A stretch of DNA of 64,000 nucleotides, from assembly GCA_028571685.1 (NCBI GenBank), contig CM053162.1, positions 9,676,001 through 9,740,000 on the forward strand. The letters are read 5' to 3'. The DNA comes from Heterohyrax brucei. Its lineage: Eukaryota; Chordata; Mammalia; Hyracoidea; Procaviidae. A program made the translations under genes and the position numbers. The notes under the pieces were generated by a model. That model made no database searches. It had not been told where the DNA came from and saw only the letters and a list, made by a program, of their open reading frames with translations. Numbering within the stretch: position 1 is the first letter of the stretch; the number at the start of each line of letters is the position of its first letter. Below, in pieces: positions 20,820-33,332 of the stretch.

Positions 20820-22384
20820 ATCTCGGATATCTATATTCCTTTCATAATTTCAAGGGAGTTTTCTGTCAGCAACTCAGCAACAGTACTGTGTGTTTTCAGG
20901 TATCTCTCTTTGTTCAAGAACTCTAGTTCCTCTTGATGGAGTCCCACATGTTCCCTAATGCCTTTCCTGTTTTCTTGTTTCTTTTCTGTGATTTCTCATA
21001 AATGGCTTGTGTCAGTAGCTCTGTGTTCAAGGTCACTAAGTCTAATTTTCAGTTGTTCAGTTCTGCTCTTTTGACTTTGAATTGAATTGTCTAATTCTGT
21101 AATTTTGTTATTGATCTGTTGGATTTTAAAATGCTGATGTTCCATCAGTTTGAAGAGGTCACTTAATTTTTCATTTTGCTCTACTGCATTTTGTATAATG
21201 TCTAGGAGGGCTCTATAGATAATTCTTTTGTGCTAGACCTCCAGTAGTTTCAGAAGGGCTTCTTCAGCTGTGAAGTGCTTTGATTTTTTATTTTGGGAGT
21301 TTTCTGGAGGTGTGGTTGGTTGTTTCTTGAAATGCTTGGTGATGGTCTGTTGCTTTCAGAACATCTAGAGGCTGTTTAGTTTCTTTGGTGTTGCCTTATC
21401 AGGAGCTGAGGCACAGTTCTAAGAAGAGAGTTGGTCACCAGCCACCTCTGTGTACTCCAGTGACTGGGCCCAGTGGACTCTCTGGGGTAGTAGGCTCCAC
21501 CTCCTGGCTGGCAAAGACATGGCCCTACTTACAGAGTCACAGGTGGGCCATTGGCTGACCATATTATGTGGCTCAGTAAAGGCTGGACGAGATGCCATCA
21601 GGCTGCCCTGCAGTTATTACTCTTTTTCGTTTTAAAAGGTAAAAGCTTTCTGATAGCTTCCAAAGTCAGTCATTCCATCAAGTGTGCAAAGTCCTTCCTT
21701 CTGGCTGATAACAGAGGCACCTCTTCAGCCATCCCCAGATGCTAAGATGTGTTTCAAAGTAGGGACAGGCTACTGCCCTGCTGTCACCCCCTACTGGGCC
21801 CCACCCATAGGGCTACTAAACACAGCTTTTCTGCTGGAAAAGTGTTCCCCAGACTAGTGCTACGACCCAGTCTGAGAACTAGCCCCTGCTGAGGCCTCCA
21901 GTTAGGTAGATCCACCTCCCAGTTGAACAAGATGGTGTTCTGGTGAACCTGTCCCACCCACTGTGAAATAGCCAAATCTGTGTCGGATGTCCGAAAAGAG
22001 AGGGTGGAGGGGCTGTGGTGCTCTGGGTCCGGAGCAGGGCTCTCACAATGTGACTGTTCCACACACTGTTCGCTTCAGCACTGTGGCCCAGTATAGCTGC
22101 TAGTTAAGCCTATCCCCCACCTGCTGACCAACAAAAAGAAAAAAATGTGAAAAACACCAGTTATCTTAAGTCCATGGAGCTGGCCCTTCAACAAGAGTGG
22201 AGCTCAGTGAAAGAGAAGAAATTTCCTGTTTAGTGGCATGTAGTGCAAACTGATAGCCCTGTGCCATGTCCTGGGGTTCACTGGATGTTCAAGAAAGCTT
22301 TGTTTAATTATCAATCCAGGCCTTAGTTTTCAGAGGGAATTAAGGAGACATGTGTCTAGTCCACCATCTTGACTCTGGATTTTT

Positions 22385-25362
22385 TTTTTAATACATTCTG
22401 CCACACTGTCTCTTTGCTAGTGAATTTAGGCCACCTACATGCATTACTGTTAAGTAATAGTTCACTGTTTTCATTTCGGGGGGGATGTGTGGTGTTAACA
22501 GGTTCTTTGCTTGAGTTTCTGTGCAGAGTGCTTTTTGTTACGTATTTTCTTTCCATCTCCTTAATTATTGTTATTTTGTGTTTTCTGAGTTCTTAATGTT
22601 TTTCTTCTGTATTTTGATGACTGTTTTGATTTTGTTAGCTTCTTTTGTGACTGCCTTTGAAAATTACCTTTATTTTTCCAAGTTTAAAGTAGTCTTTTAT
22701 TTCTTGATAAAATCTTCCTCTCCATATGGAAGTTGCTGGCCACACTGATTATTCCCATTTTTGTTTTGACATCATTTGCATATAGACAATTCTGGTTCCC
22801 TATTTTCAGTCTTTTACCTTTGTGTGAGTGTGTGTGTGTCTGTGTGTCTGTGTCTGTGTCTGTGTCTGTGTGTGTGTGTGCACGCGCGCACGCATGCATC
22901 CCTATCTGGGTTGGTACGTGATCAGTCTGTCCTGTGTCCGAGTCTTGTATTATTGTCTGGTGTTCATTCTCTGCCTGGAAGGCTCTCTTTAATTTATTTT
23001 TATTTTTTTTTTGTAGTTTTGGTATAGTTTTTACAAATTCCCTTAATTTCTGTGTTTTGGGAAATGACTTGATTTTGCCATCATATTTAAGAGACAGTTT
23101 TATTGGATATGTAAATCTTAGAATACAGTTTTTTCCTTCAGGGCTTTTTATATATGTCACCCCATTGTCTTCTTGTATGCATAGCTTCCGCTGAGTAATC
23201 AGAGTTTTAAGCTTACTGATTCTCCTTTGTAGGTGACTTTTCATTTATCCTTTTCTGCTCTCAGGTTTCCTTTTCTGTGTTTGGTTTTGGCAAATTTGAT
23301 TATGTGTCTTGGTGACTTTCTTTTGGTGATCTATCCTTATGAGGTTCATTGAGCTTCTTGGATAGGTATCTCCTCCCATCTTTTATGATGGCAAGGAGTC
23401 TTTCTGCAAGCAAATCTTCAACAATTCTCTCTGTGTTTTCTGTTACACCCCGCTCTTCTGGTACTTCAGTAGCTCCTGGGGTTTTCTTTAATGGTATCCC
23501 ACATAATTCTTATGCTTTCTCCATTTTTCTTCTTTCTTCTTTCTCATTTTTCTTCAAACAAATAGGTATCAAGGAATTTATCTTCCATCTCACTAATTCT
23601 GGCTTGCATTGTTTCATTTCTGCTTCTGTGATCTTTTATTGAGTTACCTAATTCTTAAATTTTATTGTTAATCTGTTGAATTTCCAGTACTATTTTTGTA
23701 TGTTTTCTAGTAGTCTATTATTTTGTTGTTCTGTTCTTTGTTTTCCTGAATTCTTCTGTTACTTTGTGTGTTCCTTGGTTTAATTTGTGTTTTACCTTGT
23801 ATCCTTTTTGATCTCTGTGTATTAGTCTTTTGAATTCTTTATTGGATATTACCATTGCCTTATCTTTCTGTGCAAAGTTTTCTGGTTCTTTTTTTTGGTT
23901 GCTTGCTGGAGCCTTCTTGTCTTGCTTCTTTATGTGATTTGATATTGACTGTTTTCTTTGAGGCATCAGTAACTTTTGTTTATTGGATTTTGAATTTTTG
24001 TTTTGTTCTGATGCATCCAAGTAGACTGGGCATATGTGCTACTCTGGTTGTTCACATCACTGAAGCTCTCCTCTCCTTGTCTCCAGGTGTTCAGAGCAGC
24101 TACTAGATGTGTGAGCCCAGCAGTCTTGTGGGGTTGCCGAAGATGTAGGTGAAGTGTTCGTAGTGAAGTGGTGAATCCATTCTGCTGGTCATCTTGCTGT
24201 GGGTGCTGGAGATAGTCTCCCTGATCTTTGGGTTGAGTGTTGTATGTGTGCTCTGTCACTTACTGGTTGATAAGGGCACAGGTGCCCAGTGTCACCATTC
24301 ACCAAGTGGTGATATGCAAGTTCTAACTTATACCCCTGGGCAAGCAGGGCTTTGTGGGGGTGTTCAGAGCAGGCACAGATCTCTAGTTGCAGTGGAGGCA
24401 ACACAAGGGCTGTTGGCTGCTTCCATGTGCCTGGACAGAAGGAGTGTTCTTATCCACTAAAACACATAGTAGGGGAAGGGTAATTCAGTCAGTCCTTAGG
24501 CACCTAGTTCCATTGGCTGGAGGGACTAGTGGAACCCACTAATTTTCAGGTTCCTGTCTAGATAGGATGGATGGTACTGCCAGACGTCATTCCCCAGGTG
24601 TGAATGGATGAGACCACGTCTTGGATGGGGTGCTGTCAATTGTTACAAATCTTCAATTCCCACTTGGCTGTTACTGGTGAAAATTTGCCTCAGATAGACA
24701 GCTTACCAGTTTTGTCCTAATGAGAATATGCTGGGTGGAGTCAGTCTGCAGGGCACTTGTGCCTGATGGTGGTAGGAGATAAAGGGTGCTGCAAGTCTGT
24801 GGAACTCCAATGCCAGTGGCATTGGTAAGGGAGTACATGCTTTCGGACCTGATTGTGAGTTCCTGGCTTAGGGGGCATGATGGTGTTGAATGCGAACAGG
24901 TGTTGGAGCAGGGAGGGATGGATGAGGAGAAGCAGGTGCTCCTTGGTCATGGAGTTGCATTGGAGAGATGGTTATGGTATGGGCACTCTAGTGTAGGAGC
25001 TTGCATTTAACTTGCACAGTATCACTGTCATTTGGTTGTGGAGGTACATGAGGATTCTCTGCTACTTTGCTGCACTAGATGGAGTTGGGAGTTCGACATG
25101 GAGTATTGCTGCTTGCCTCAGTGTGTGTGTGCTGTATAGATCAGCTAGCAGAATGCCGGTGATTCCCACTGTCTGTAATTCCCTATTTCCACTGTTTCTG
25201 AATTGTCTGTCCTTCAACCTGTCATAGTCTGACTCTTCACCTTTGTCTTTGATGATTAGTGCACTTAGATTGTCATATATTTTAGATTTGCTTATTTTTC
25301 AGGGTCTTCGTTGTAAGAGGGATGACCAGAAGTGTCTGATTTATGCCATCTTGGCCCCACCT
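22385..25362 (-). mobile_element. 5' half of a second antisense L1
   Basis: It runs from the start of ORF2 back through ORF1 (C-terminal part at 22990-23240) to a 5' end with GCCATCTTGGCCCCACC at 25345-25361. That end is the reverse of a GGGGCCAAGATGGC L1 start with a YY1-type site. The ORF2 body and 3'UTR are absent; its left edge abuts the 5' end of the previous L1. The 186-codon frame at 22684-23244 is the longest in the window and is ORF1 relic plus a CA repeat, not a gene. Confidence 0.82.
22821..22899 (+). repeat. TG microsatellite with alternating CG tail
   Basis: A (TG)n and TGTC mixed tract to 22880 is followed by CACGCGCGCACGCATGCAT. It lies between the ORF1 and ORF2 relics of an antisense L1. 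Alternating purine-pyrimidine sequence of this kind can adopt Z-DNA in principle. Confidence 0.9.
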
Positions 25363-25634
25363 CTGCTTCTAGTTTTTGACACTTATTAATAAAGCTGCTA
25401 TAAACATTTATGTACAGATATTTGTATGAAATTCAGTTATGAGCTTTTTTGAGTAGTGTTTATGGTTTTTTGATCATATGGTAAGACTGTGTTTATTTAG
25501 CCTTTGTAAGAAATTGCCAGACTGCCATCCGGAGTGACTGTAGCACTTTGCATTCCAATTATCAATTAATGAGTTTCTGTTCTTCCACAACTACTTCAGC
25601 ATTTGGTATTACCAGGATTTGTTGCTGTTCTGTT

Positions 25635-25661
25635 TTTATTTATTTATTTATTTATTTATTT
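25635..25661 (+). repeat. TTTA microsatellite
   Basis: About six uninterrupted TTTA/ATTT units within L1 sequence. Confidence 0.85.
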
Positions 25662-25723
25662 CATTTTAATAAGTTCATAGTAGTATTTCATCATTGAGTT
25701 TGCAATGACACATGATATCTGTT

Positions 25724-26440
25724 GGGACAATAGCCAACCACATCTTATGTCCATGGCTCTGTAAGGTTGCAATAAATTTAGAAATCCCAGTTGGAGAAGG
25801 GGCATAGTGCTTTGCTAAGTACTGTAGATTATAATCTGTTTGCCACCAGCTTTATGGGTAAGTGTCAACCCCTGTCCTGGGGCAGGAGGGAGAGGGGCTC
25901 CTGGTACCCTTCTGTGACTGCCTGTCCCACCTCATTTGTCGCAGACAAGGACCACATAGACACTGCAAGGATCCCCAAGGGGAATGCCCCGTGAAGCTGC
26001 TGTCCTACTCAGCCAGGACATTCCTGCACATTATGCCAGGTCCTAAGACTGCATCGCATCTCTCGGCTGCTGCCAAGGTGGCCAGGCTGCTGCAGTGGTA
26101 GGAAGAAGAGCAGAAAGGGCAGCTAGGGGTGGAGCTTGATTGGGGGGCGGGATTGGATAGAAATAGAAGTTTAAAGCCCACTGAGGTGTAGGAGGTGGGT
26201 TGAGGAAGGCAAGCAGGGAGGAAGAAGGGTAAAGGAGCCTGTGGGACATCAAGTGCAGTTTGTAGCTGGCGGCTTGGCATGACTGGAGTGGCGGAGGCAA
26301 GGGCACAGGGAGTGGGTAGGCAGGTGTATTTCTCAGAAACCAGGTAGCAGCCTTGTAGGACTGGTGGTGTGGAACGCAAGCTTTCACATAATGTTCTGTC
26401 TCAGAGAACATATAACGAACATTGTACTTAATAATTTGTA
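25724..26440. mobile_element. GC-rich insert in L1, possible solo LTR
   Basis: L1 sequence breaks off after CAATGACACATGATAT and resumes near GACCATCCTTTCACGTGC. Between them lie about 0.7 kb of clearly different, GC-richer DNA. The left edge is TGTTGGGACAATAGCC; reversed, the block would end CCCAACA, so a TG...CA structure is possible. No gag or pol, no clear poly(A) signal and no clean target duplication were found. Open frames here (for example 25862-26101 + and 26043-26516 -) have no recognisable domain. Alternatives are an unnamed nonautonomous element or a captured genomic piece. Confidence 0.45.
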
Positions 26441-27027
26441 ATGTTGACCATCCTTTCACGTGCTTGTTTGCCATCTGTATAGCTTCTTGGGTGAGGTGTC
26501 TAGATCTTTTGCCCATTTTGTAGTTGGATTGTTTTGTTACTACTGAGTTGTGAGTGTTTTTATATCATCTGAATATAAGTCCTTTATCAGATAAGCAATT
26601 TGCAAATATTTTTTTTTAGTTTGTGGCTCATCTTTTCACTCTCTTAACAGAGTGTCTTCCCAGAGCAGAATTTTAAAATTTTAGTTGTGTCCAGCTTCTC
26701 AATTTGTTTGTTTCATCTTTGGGTTTTTTGTTGTTCTATCTAAAAAACTCATTGCTGAAGTTGAGATAAACTAGATTTTTTTATTACGTTGTGTTAAATG
26801 AAGTGTATACTTTCATGTTTTTACATGTAGGGTCTGTGATCGATTCCGATCAAGTTAATTTTTGTGAGAGATGAAAGTCAATGTTTCAGTTTATTTTTGT
26901 ATGTGGATGTCCAGTTATTCCAGCACCATTCGTTGGAAACAGTATCCTTTCTCCTTTGAATTGTTTTCACTCCTTTATTAAAATCAGTTGACTATATTTG
27001 TGTGGGTCTATGTCTGGGCTGTCTGTT

Positions 27028-27122
27028 CTGTTCATTGAACTGTTTTCCTCTTCTTTTCTCCATGGCCACAATCTTGGTAACTTAATAGTAAATCTTGTAG
27101 CTTAACAGTAAATATTGAAGTT
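27028..27122 (+). repeat. Perfect 95-bp inverted repeat, left (donor-like) arm
   Basis: Exact reverse complement of 29106-29200, compared base by base. It contains TGTTCATTGAACTGTTTTCC and CATGGCCACAATCTTGGTAA. This arm lies in line with surrounding L1 ORF2 sequence, so it looks like the original. Confidence 0.95.
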
Positions 27123-29105
27123 GGCAGCATCAGTCCTCTGACTACTGTTGTGTTGATGAGTCAGGGTATTTTACATTGCCATTTAAACTTTAGTATCAGT
27201 TTCCCGATATTCACAAAAGTATTTTCAAGGATTTTTATTGGAATTGCATTGAATCTATAGAGCAAATTGGGAAGAACTAACATCTTGACAACGTTGGGTC
27301 TTTATGTCCGTGAACACACAGTATCTATCTTCATTTATGTAGGTCTCTGGTTACTTGAATTGCAGTTTTGTAGTTTTCATGATATAGATCTCATGCATAT
27401 TTCATTACATTAGTCTTAATTTTTTGTGTGTATGCTAACGTAAATGGTGTTAATTGTTAATTGCTGGTATATAGGAAAACTGCTGACTATTTTTTAACCT
27501 GATGTAATGTCACTTTTACTAGTTTAATTCCAAGCGGCCTTTTTTTGGTCAGTTTGGGAGAAATTTTCAATGTAGATGATCGTATTGTCTGTGAACAGGT
27601 TTATTTCTTCCTTCCCAATCTGTGTAACTTTTCTTTAATTGTCTAAATGTTTTAGCTGGGACAGTATTCAATGGAAATAATAATAGGGGGCTTTTTTTGC
27701 CTTTTTTCTAGTCTTAGGGGAATATCTATTTTTTCACCATTAAGTATATATGATGTTAGTTGTAGATTTTTTGTAGATTTTTTTTATCAAATTGTGGAAG
27801 TTCCTCAATTCCTAGTTTTCTTCATGAATGCGTGTTGGGTTTTTTCATATACTCTTTAAAATCTGTTGATAGAATCCTGTAGGAAACTCTGGTGGTATAT
27901 AAATTTTCTTATTTAGCCTGTTTATGTGATTGATTGCGTTAATTGATTTTCAGCCTGCTGAACCAGCTTTGTCTGAATACTTGGAATCGGTCACGGTTCT
28001 TTTTATTATACATTGTTGGGTTTGATTTGCTAATACTTTGTTGAGGAATTTTGTATCTGTGTTCATGAGAGATATTGCTCTGTAGTTTTCCTTACTTGTG
28101 ATATCTTTATCTTATTTTGATATTAGAGTGATGTTGGCTTCATAGAAGAACTTAGGAAGTGTTCACGCCTCTGCTTCTATTTTTTTGGAAGAGAGAATCA
28201 GTATTATTTCTTCCTTAAATGTGTGATAGAATTCACCAGTGGAACCATCTGGGCCTGTTGTTTTCTGTTTAACTTTTATTATTTATTTTACTTATTTTGG
28301 AGTCAGTTTGTTCTTTTTTAAGTCTTCTAAGGTGGTAGCTTTTCTTGAAACCTCTTTGACCCATGTGTTATTTAGAAATGTGTTACTTAATCTGCAGTTG
28401 AATTTACCACTTTTTCCCCAGCTGTCTTTATTGATTTCTGGTTTAATTCATACACTTCACTTATCCATAAACTGTAATCATCCAGTATATTTTGTTGGTG
28501 GTGGTTGTCATTAAATTGATTTTGACTCTTGGCCGCTATTTTATTGTGCTTTAATTGAAAGTTTACAATCCTGATTAATTTGCCATATGAAACCCTGCAC
28601 CTACATCCTGCTGCAGCTCTAATGGCCCTCCATTCCCCACACCCAGCAGTGTGCTGCTCCTTTCCACCATGTACTTCTTGCATCCATTCAGCCAACCTGT
28701 GTCCCCCTCATCTCACCTTCACCTCTAGGCAAGAGCTTCTCAGACAGCCTTATGTATATATATTTAAGCCAAGAAGCATGTTCTTCACCAGCATCACTCT
28801 GTGTCTTATAGTTCGGCCTGATCTTTGTCTGAAGAGTTGGCTTGAGTACTGGTTTCAGCTCTTGGCTAGTGGGGGAGGGAGGGCATGTCCTCAGGGGACC
28901 CTCCAGTCTAAGAGACCATCAAGTGTAGTCTTTAAAATAGAGTTCCAGTTCTGCACACCCATTTTTCTCGTGCTACATCAGGGACTTTACATTGTCTTCC
29001 CTGTCAAGGCAGTCATTTGGTAGTGGCTAGGCACCATCTAGATTTTCTGGTTTTGTGTTCTTGTAGTCTCTGGATCAAAAGGCATTTGATTGTCTCCGAA
29101 CGGAG

Positions 29106-29200
29106 AACTTCAATATTTACTGTTAAGCTACAAGATTTACTATTAAGTTACCAAGATTGTGGCCATGGAGAAAAGAAGAGGAAAACAGTTCAATGAACAG
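29106..29200 (-). repeat. Perfect 95-bp inverted repeat, right (copied) arm
   Basis: Exact reverse complement of 27028-27122. Here it interrupts L1 3'UTR sequence: flanks are CTCCGAACGGAG on the left and TTTTCCTCATGTCTTTGATG on the right. It therefore looks like the inserted copy. Confidence 0.95.
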
Positions 29201-31140
29201 TTTTCCTCATGTCTTTGATGTCCTTCATTTCCTCTGTTCCAAGTGGATTTGAATCAATTATGCTTAATTAGCAGCTTGCTAGCTTATAAGACCCCCGGGT
29301 GCCACTCACCAAACTGGTGTGCTTAACATTTTCTTACGAACAAACAAACAAACTTAGTTATGCTAGTTGGCCTAGATGTCCCCTAAAACTGTGGCCCCTA
29401 GACCTGTCTCTGCTACTCTCTTCTTCAGAATGTTGAGTTATATTTAGAAAACCTTTTAGCGTCATTCAGTTATGCTAACCTCCCTGCCTTCTACAGCGTG
29501 CTGTCACTTCTTTACTTGACCTAGTTCCTATTTACTGTCTAGTCTGTGAATACCCATCTCCCTTCCATCCCTCCACTGTAACCGTCAAAAATTATTTTCC
29601 AGTGCTTAAACCTCTTCTTGAGTTCTAATAATAATGGTCTTATATAATATTTGCCCTTCTGCAGCTCATTTCACTTGACATGTGTTTCAGATGACTCCAT
29701 GTTATCAGGTGTTTCCCAAGGTCTTTGTTGTTCTTTATCATTGTGTGGTATTCTTCTTTGTGAATATACCATAGTTTATCCATTCATCTGTTGAAGGGTA
29801 CCTATGTTGATTCCATCTTTTTGCTGTTGTGAAGAGTGCTGCATATATCTGTATGACAGCCCTTATTTCTATAGGTATGAGCGTGCTGTCATTTTGGTGT
29901 GTGTGTGTTTGTGTTGCATACAGTTCCTTTGTTCATTTAATTTTTTGTGCTGAGTTTCTTCATATGTTTTTTTCTTTTTCGATGTTGGTTGTTTTGTATT
30001 TGCTGAGACTTTGTTTTTCTTGCTTTTTTATTTTGTAGTTTCCTATGTGGTCATCATAATATTTACCCATATTTTTCTAAATTTAAATCAGTCTTTAATT
30101 TTTTTATATCATCTTGCCTTCGTCTCCGTGTAGATTATATATGACTATATTTTCTGTTGAGTCCCTTTTTTTTGTTACAATGTTTACATGATAAGGTCTC
30201 TGTTTCCTTATTTTCAGTGTTTTGCCCATGATTTATCATTATGATTTCCCCTATTTGGGTTGATACCCGGTTGCTGAGTGGGCCTTGAGTTGTTAACCTT
30301 GGGTTGTTAGCTGGTGTTACTGGCTTTCTAGCCAACAGACTCTCTTTAGTATTTCTTTTTAGTTTGGTTTGGTTCTTGCAGATTCCCTAAATTTCTGTTT
30401 ATCTGGAAATGTTCTAATTTTGCCATCGTGTTTGAGAGACACTTTTGCTGGATATAGAATTCTTGGCTGGCAGTTATTTTACTTCAGGACTTTGTATGTT
30501 ATCCCACTGCCTTCTTGCCTGCATGGCAAGATTCTTCTTTATAAGTTATTTTTCTTTTATCTCTAGCTACTTTTAAAAGTATCTCGTTTAGTTTGGCAAG
30601 TTTTGACTGATATACTTTGGTGTCTGTCTTTGGTCTACCTTCATGTGAAATTTGATGAGCATCTTGAATAGGTATTTTCTCATGTTTCCACACTACAAGG
30701 GAAGTTTTCTATTAACAAATTTTCAACAATTCTCTCTGTATTTTCATTTACCCCACTACCCATTCTGGTATTTCAGTCACTTTATTCCTCTTTACTGAGT
30801 CCCACATAATTCTTAGCGTTTATTCTTTTTTTTAATTCTCTTGTCTGATTTTTCCTCTAATGTGTTCGTGTCACATACTTTATGTTTAGTCTCACTAATT
30901 TGGGCTTCCTTTGCATCAGTTGTGCTCCTCTGGTTTTCTCTTGTCTAATTCTGTAATTTTGTTTCTGAATTTCTTAATTCTTGCTCCTCCATGCATTCTT
31001 CCAGCCTGTTCAGTTTGTTTTAATGCTCTGCTGCATTTTTCTTCATCTCTTAAAGATTTCTAAATAATAATTTTTTGTATTCTACTCCTAATTCCAGGAC
31101 GTTCTCTTCCTCTGGAAAATTTGATTCTTTGGGGAGCTTT

Positions 31141-31214
31141 CTTTTTTTTTTTTCAGTTATGATTAAATGAAAATGTACGTTCCATATAAATTTACATGCT
31201 CACGTATATGCAGC
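31141..31214 (-). mobile_element. Tiny 5'-truncated L1 insertion with 12-bp target duplication
   Basis: Only about 74 bases: reversed poly(A) (CTTTTTTTTTTTTC), then AAATGAAAATGTACGTTCC and TTTACATGCTCACGTATATG, the last bases of L1. TTGGGGAGCTTT is present on both sides (31129-31140 and 31215-31226). Confidence 0.88.
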
Positions 31215-32066
31215 TTGGGGAGCTTTAAGGGCTTCGATATGGACTGCTGTTTTCAAGCCATCAGTAAATTAAAGTTATGGATTCAGCTCAGGTGTTCAGG
31301 TGATCAGTCACTTAGTGTGTAGTTCAGTCTCTCGCCTACTGTCCTAGATGGGTAGGGATGATTGGTGCAGGCACAGATGCCTGCATGCAGCTGCAAAGAA
31401 AGGCAAGGGGCTAACAGCCATCCCTGAGTATCTTTGAAGTTGATGTATCTCTTATGTCTGAAACTAGGTGAAGGAACAGTCTCTGTCCTGACTCTTCCAG
31501 CTTAGGAAAGTTGGCAGGAAAAATCCTTTTTTTCCTTTTCTCCTCTTCCGCAAGTGTTCTTAATTAGTTTTTCCTTTAAGTCTCAGAGTATGGCTTAGGA
31601 TGGGCTTAAGGAGTCCTACGTTTGGCTTAGTTAATGGCATTAGTCTAGCACAGTTCAGAGAAGGGAAGGGGTAGTGCTGGGAGAGGGAAGACAGATGTTT
31701 ATTAAAGGAAAGATTCAAATCTACTCAACAGGTTGCATGCAAAACTTAGCTTTGGACAATCTGGTACTGTCCCTCACTGGCTCCAGACGTGTGAGTGGAC
31801 TCTCTGGACAAGCACCTCTACTGAGGGGAATGCTCATTACCCTCCATGGTGCAGCCATCACTGTCTCCTAGCAGATCAGGTCTGTGGAGTCCTGTGTGCT
31901 TCTGGCGATGTTCTCCCTTCTCTTTTGCTCAGTCCAACTTTTTTACTTTTACTTTGATGTTCAGAGCTCCTAAGGTGTCATATATATTGGATTCATTTGT
32001 TCTTTTGAGTCTTTGTTGTTAGAGGGGTCACAGGAGGCATCCATCTACTTTGCCATCTTGGCCCCA

Positions 32067-33168
32067 CTCCCACATTATTTTAAGGAGCTGTTATGTTAGA
32101 TCACTAAAAGACATTTTACCATTTTTTAATTCCTTGTGAAACCCTCTTCCTTTCTTTTTTGTAGATCTGAGTTTCTGATTGGCATTGTTTTTCTTCTTTC
32201 TGAAGAGTTTTTAATACTTTTTGGAAGGCAAGTCTGCTGGAAACAAATACTGTATTTTTGTTTGAGAAAGTATTTATCTTTCACTTCTGAAGAATAATTT
32301 TTCTGGGTACCACAGAGTAGGTTGATTTATTTCTATTTTCTTTTATCATTTTAAATAGTATATTGTCATCTTTCCTGAAGAGACGTTCACTGTAGTTCTT
32401 ATTTTTGTGCTTCATAGGTAAAAGTGTTTTCTTCTGGCTGCTTTCAAGATTTTCTCTTTCTCTAATTTTTCTTAAGTCTGAATATGATATGTAGTGTAAG
32501 GTTTTTTTATATTTATCCTGTTTATGGTTATCTGAGCTCTCATGGATCTGTGGTTTTGTGCCTATCAAGTTCTCAGTCATTATTATTGAAAGATTTCTTC
32601 TGTTCCTTTCTGTCATCCTCTGGTAGCATCATTGTGCATATGTTACACCTTGTTTCCCCTGGTTTTATGATATTCTCTTTTGCATGGGGGAGTTTTTTTT
32701 TTTTTTTTCCTCTTTACACTTTGGGAAGTTGCTGTTGACATACCATCAAGCTTACTGATTCTTTTTCTTTGTCATGTGCCCACTTACGCAGTTAGAGCTC
32801 TTAGATTGTTAAAATCCTAGTTCCTTTAAAATCCTGGGCTGATAATTCCTTTTTTCTATTGTATCTGAGTGTGCTTCTGTTACTTGCTTTGTCTCTGCTG
32901 TGTTTTCTTGCCTGTTAATATGCTTTGTAACTTTTTTCTTGAAAACAGAAATGATGTTTTTGGTAATGAGAACTGTGGTAAGCAGGTCTTTAGTGTGGTG
33001 GGGGGCACTTATGTTTAGCTGGCTAGAAGTTATGCTGTGTTTACTGTTTCCTGTAGCTTTGGGTGCCTGGCACTTCAACTTTCTGTACTATCTTTGTTTT
33101 TGTCTCCTCTGTTTGGCTTTCACTAGAAACTCCTTCCTAAAGAGTGAACCTTACAGTTATTTCAGCTG
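32067..33168 (-). mobile_element. Old L1-like sequence, antisense
   Basis: Phrases such as TTTCACTTCTGAAGAATAAT and TTTTCTGGGTACC resemble the reversed ORF1 region of old mammalian L1 (L1M group). No frame survives. Family and edges are uncertain. Confidence 0.4.
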
Positions 33169-33332
33169 TAAACCCCCCACCCCAAGAAGCCATTGCTGTC
33201 AAGTCAATTTAAACTCATAATAATCCTATAGACAGAGTTCACCTGCCCCAAGGAACACTTGGTGGATTTGAACTGCTGATCTTTTATTTCACAGCCATAG
33301 CACTTAACCACTATGCCACCTGTGCACTCTGT
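33169..33332 (-). mobile_element. AfroSINE, antisense
   Basis: AAGCCATTGCTGTCAAGTCA, ATCCTATAGACAGAGTTCAC and GGTGGATTTGAACTGCTGAT are present, ending CACTTAACCACTATGCCACC. Confidence 0.85.

Larger units (their letters stand above)
14485..22376 (-). mobile_element. Near full-length L1 LINE, antisense, with nested insertions
   Basis: Read on the - strand, the 5' end carries CAAGATGG (a YY1-type L1 start, at 22364-22371). A 5'UTR of about 1.2 kb follows, then an ORF1 region (about 21200-20030) and an ORF2 region (about 20000-15440). The 3'UTR ends in a T-rich run at 14486-14494, the reverse of the poly(A). Removing the nested L1 piece (15781-16437) and the SINE (18832-18975) leaves about 7.1 kb, full length for L1. 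L1 encodes an RNA-binding ORF1p and an endonuclease/reverse-transcriptase ORF2p. Both frames are broken many times, so the copy is dead. It is antisense to the presumed host gene. Confidence 0.9.
25366..28535 (-). mobile_element. Older antisense L1, ORF2 relic
   Basis: Reversed ORF2 C-terminal phrases such as AAGAAATTGCCAGACTGCCA and TTTGCCATCTGTATAGCTTC show the class. Reverse-transcriptase-region phrases run through 26450-28480. It is more diverged than the neighbouring L1s and is interrupted by a GC-rich insert at 25724-26440. The 3'UTR of the next L1 starts at about 28536. Confidence 0.75.
28536..32066 (-). mobile_element. Antisense L1 with internal deletion
   Basis: Reversed 3'UTR starts near 28536 (TTTAATTGAAAGTTTACAAT). 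ORF2 C-terminal sequence follows at about 29500-29900, and near 29900 the sequence jumps to the ORF1/ORF2 junction. ORF1 relic is at 30380-30700. The 5'UTR reaches GCCATCTTGG at 32052-32061, the YY1-type start. Most of ORF2 is missing. It also carries the right arm of the 95-bp inverted repeat and an 74-bp L1 insertion. Confidence 0.78.

Noticed and set aside
22684..23244. 186-codon open frame on the - strand, the longest in the window
   Set aside because: It is the L1 ORF1 C-terminal relic fused with a translated CA microsatellite (the TDTDTDTQTH run).
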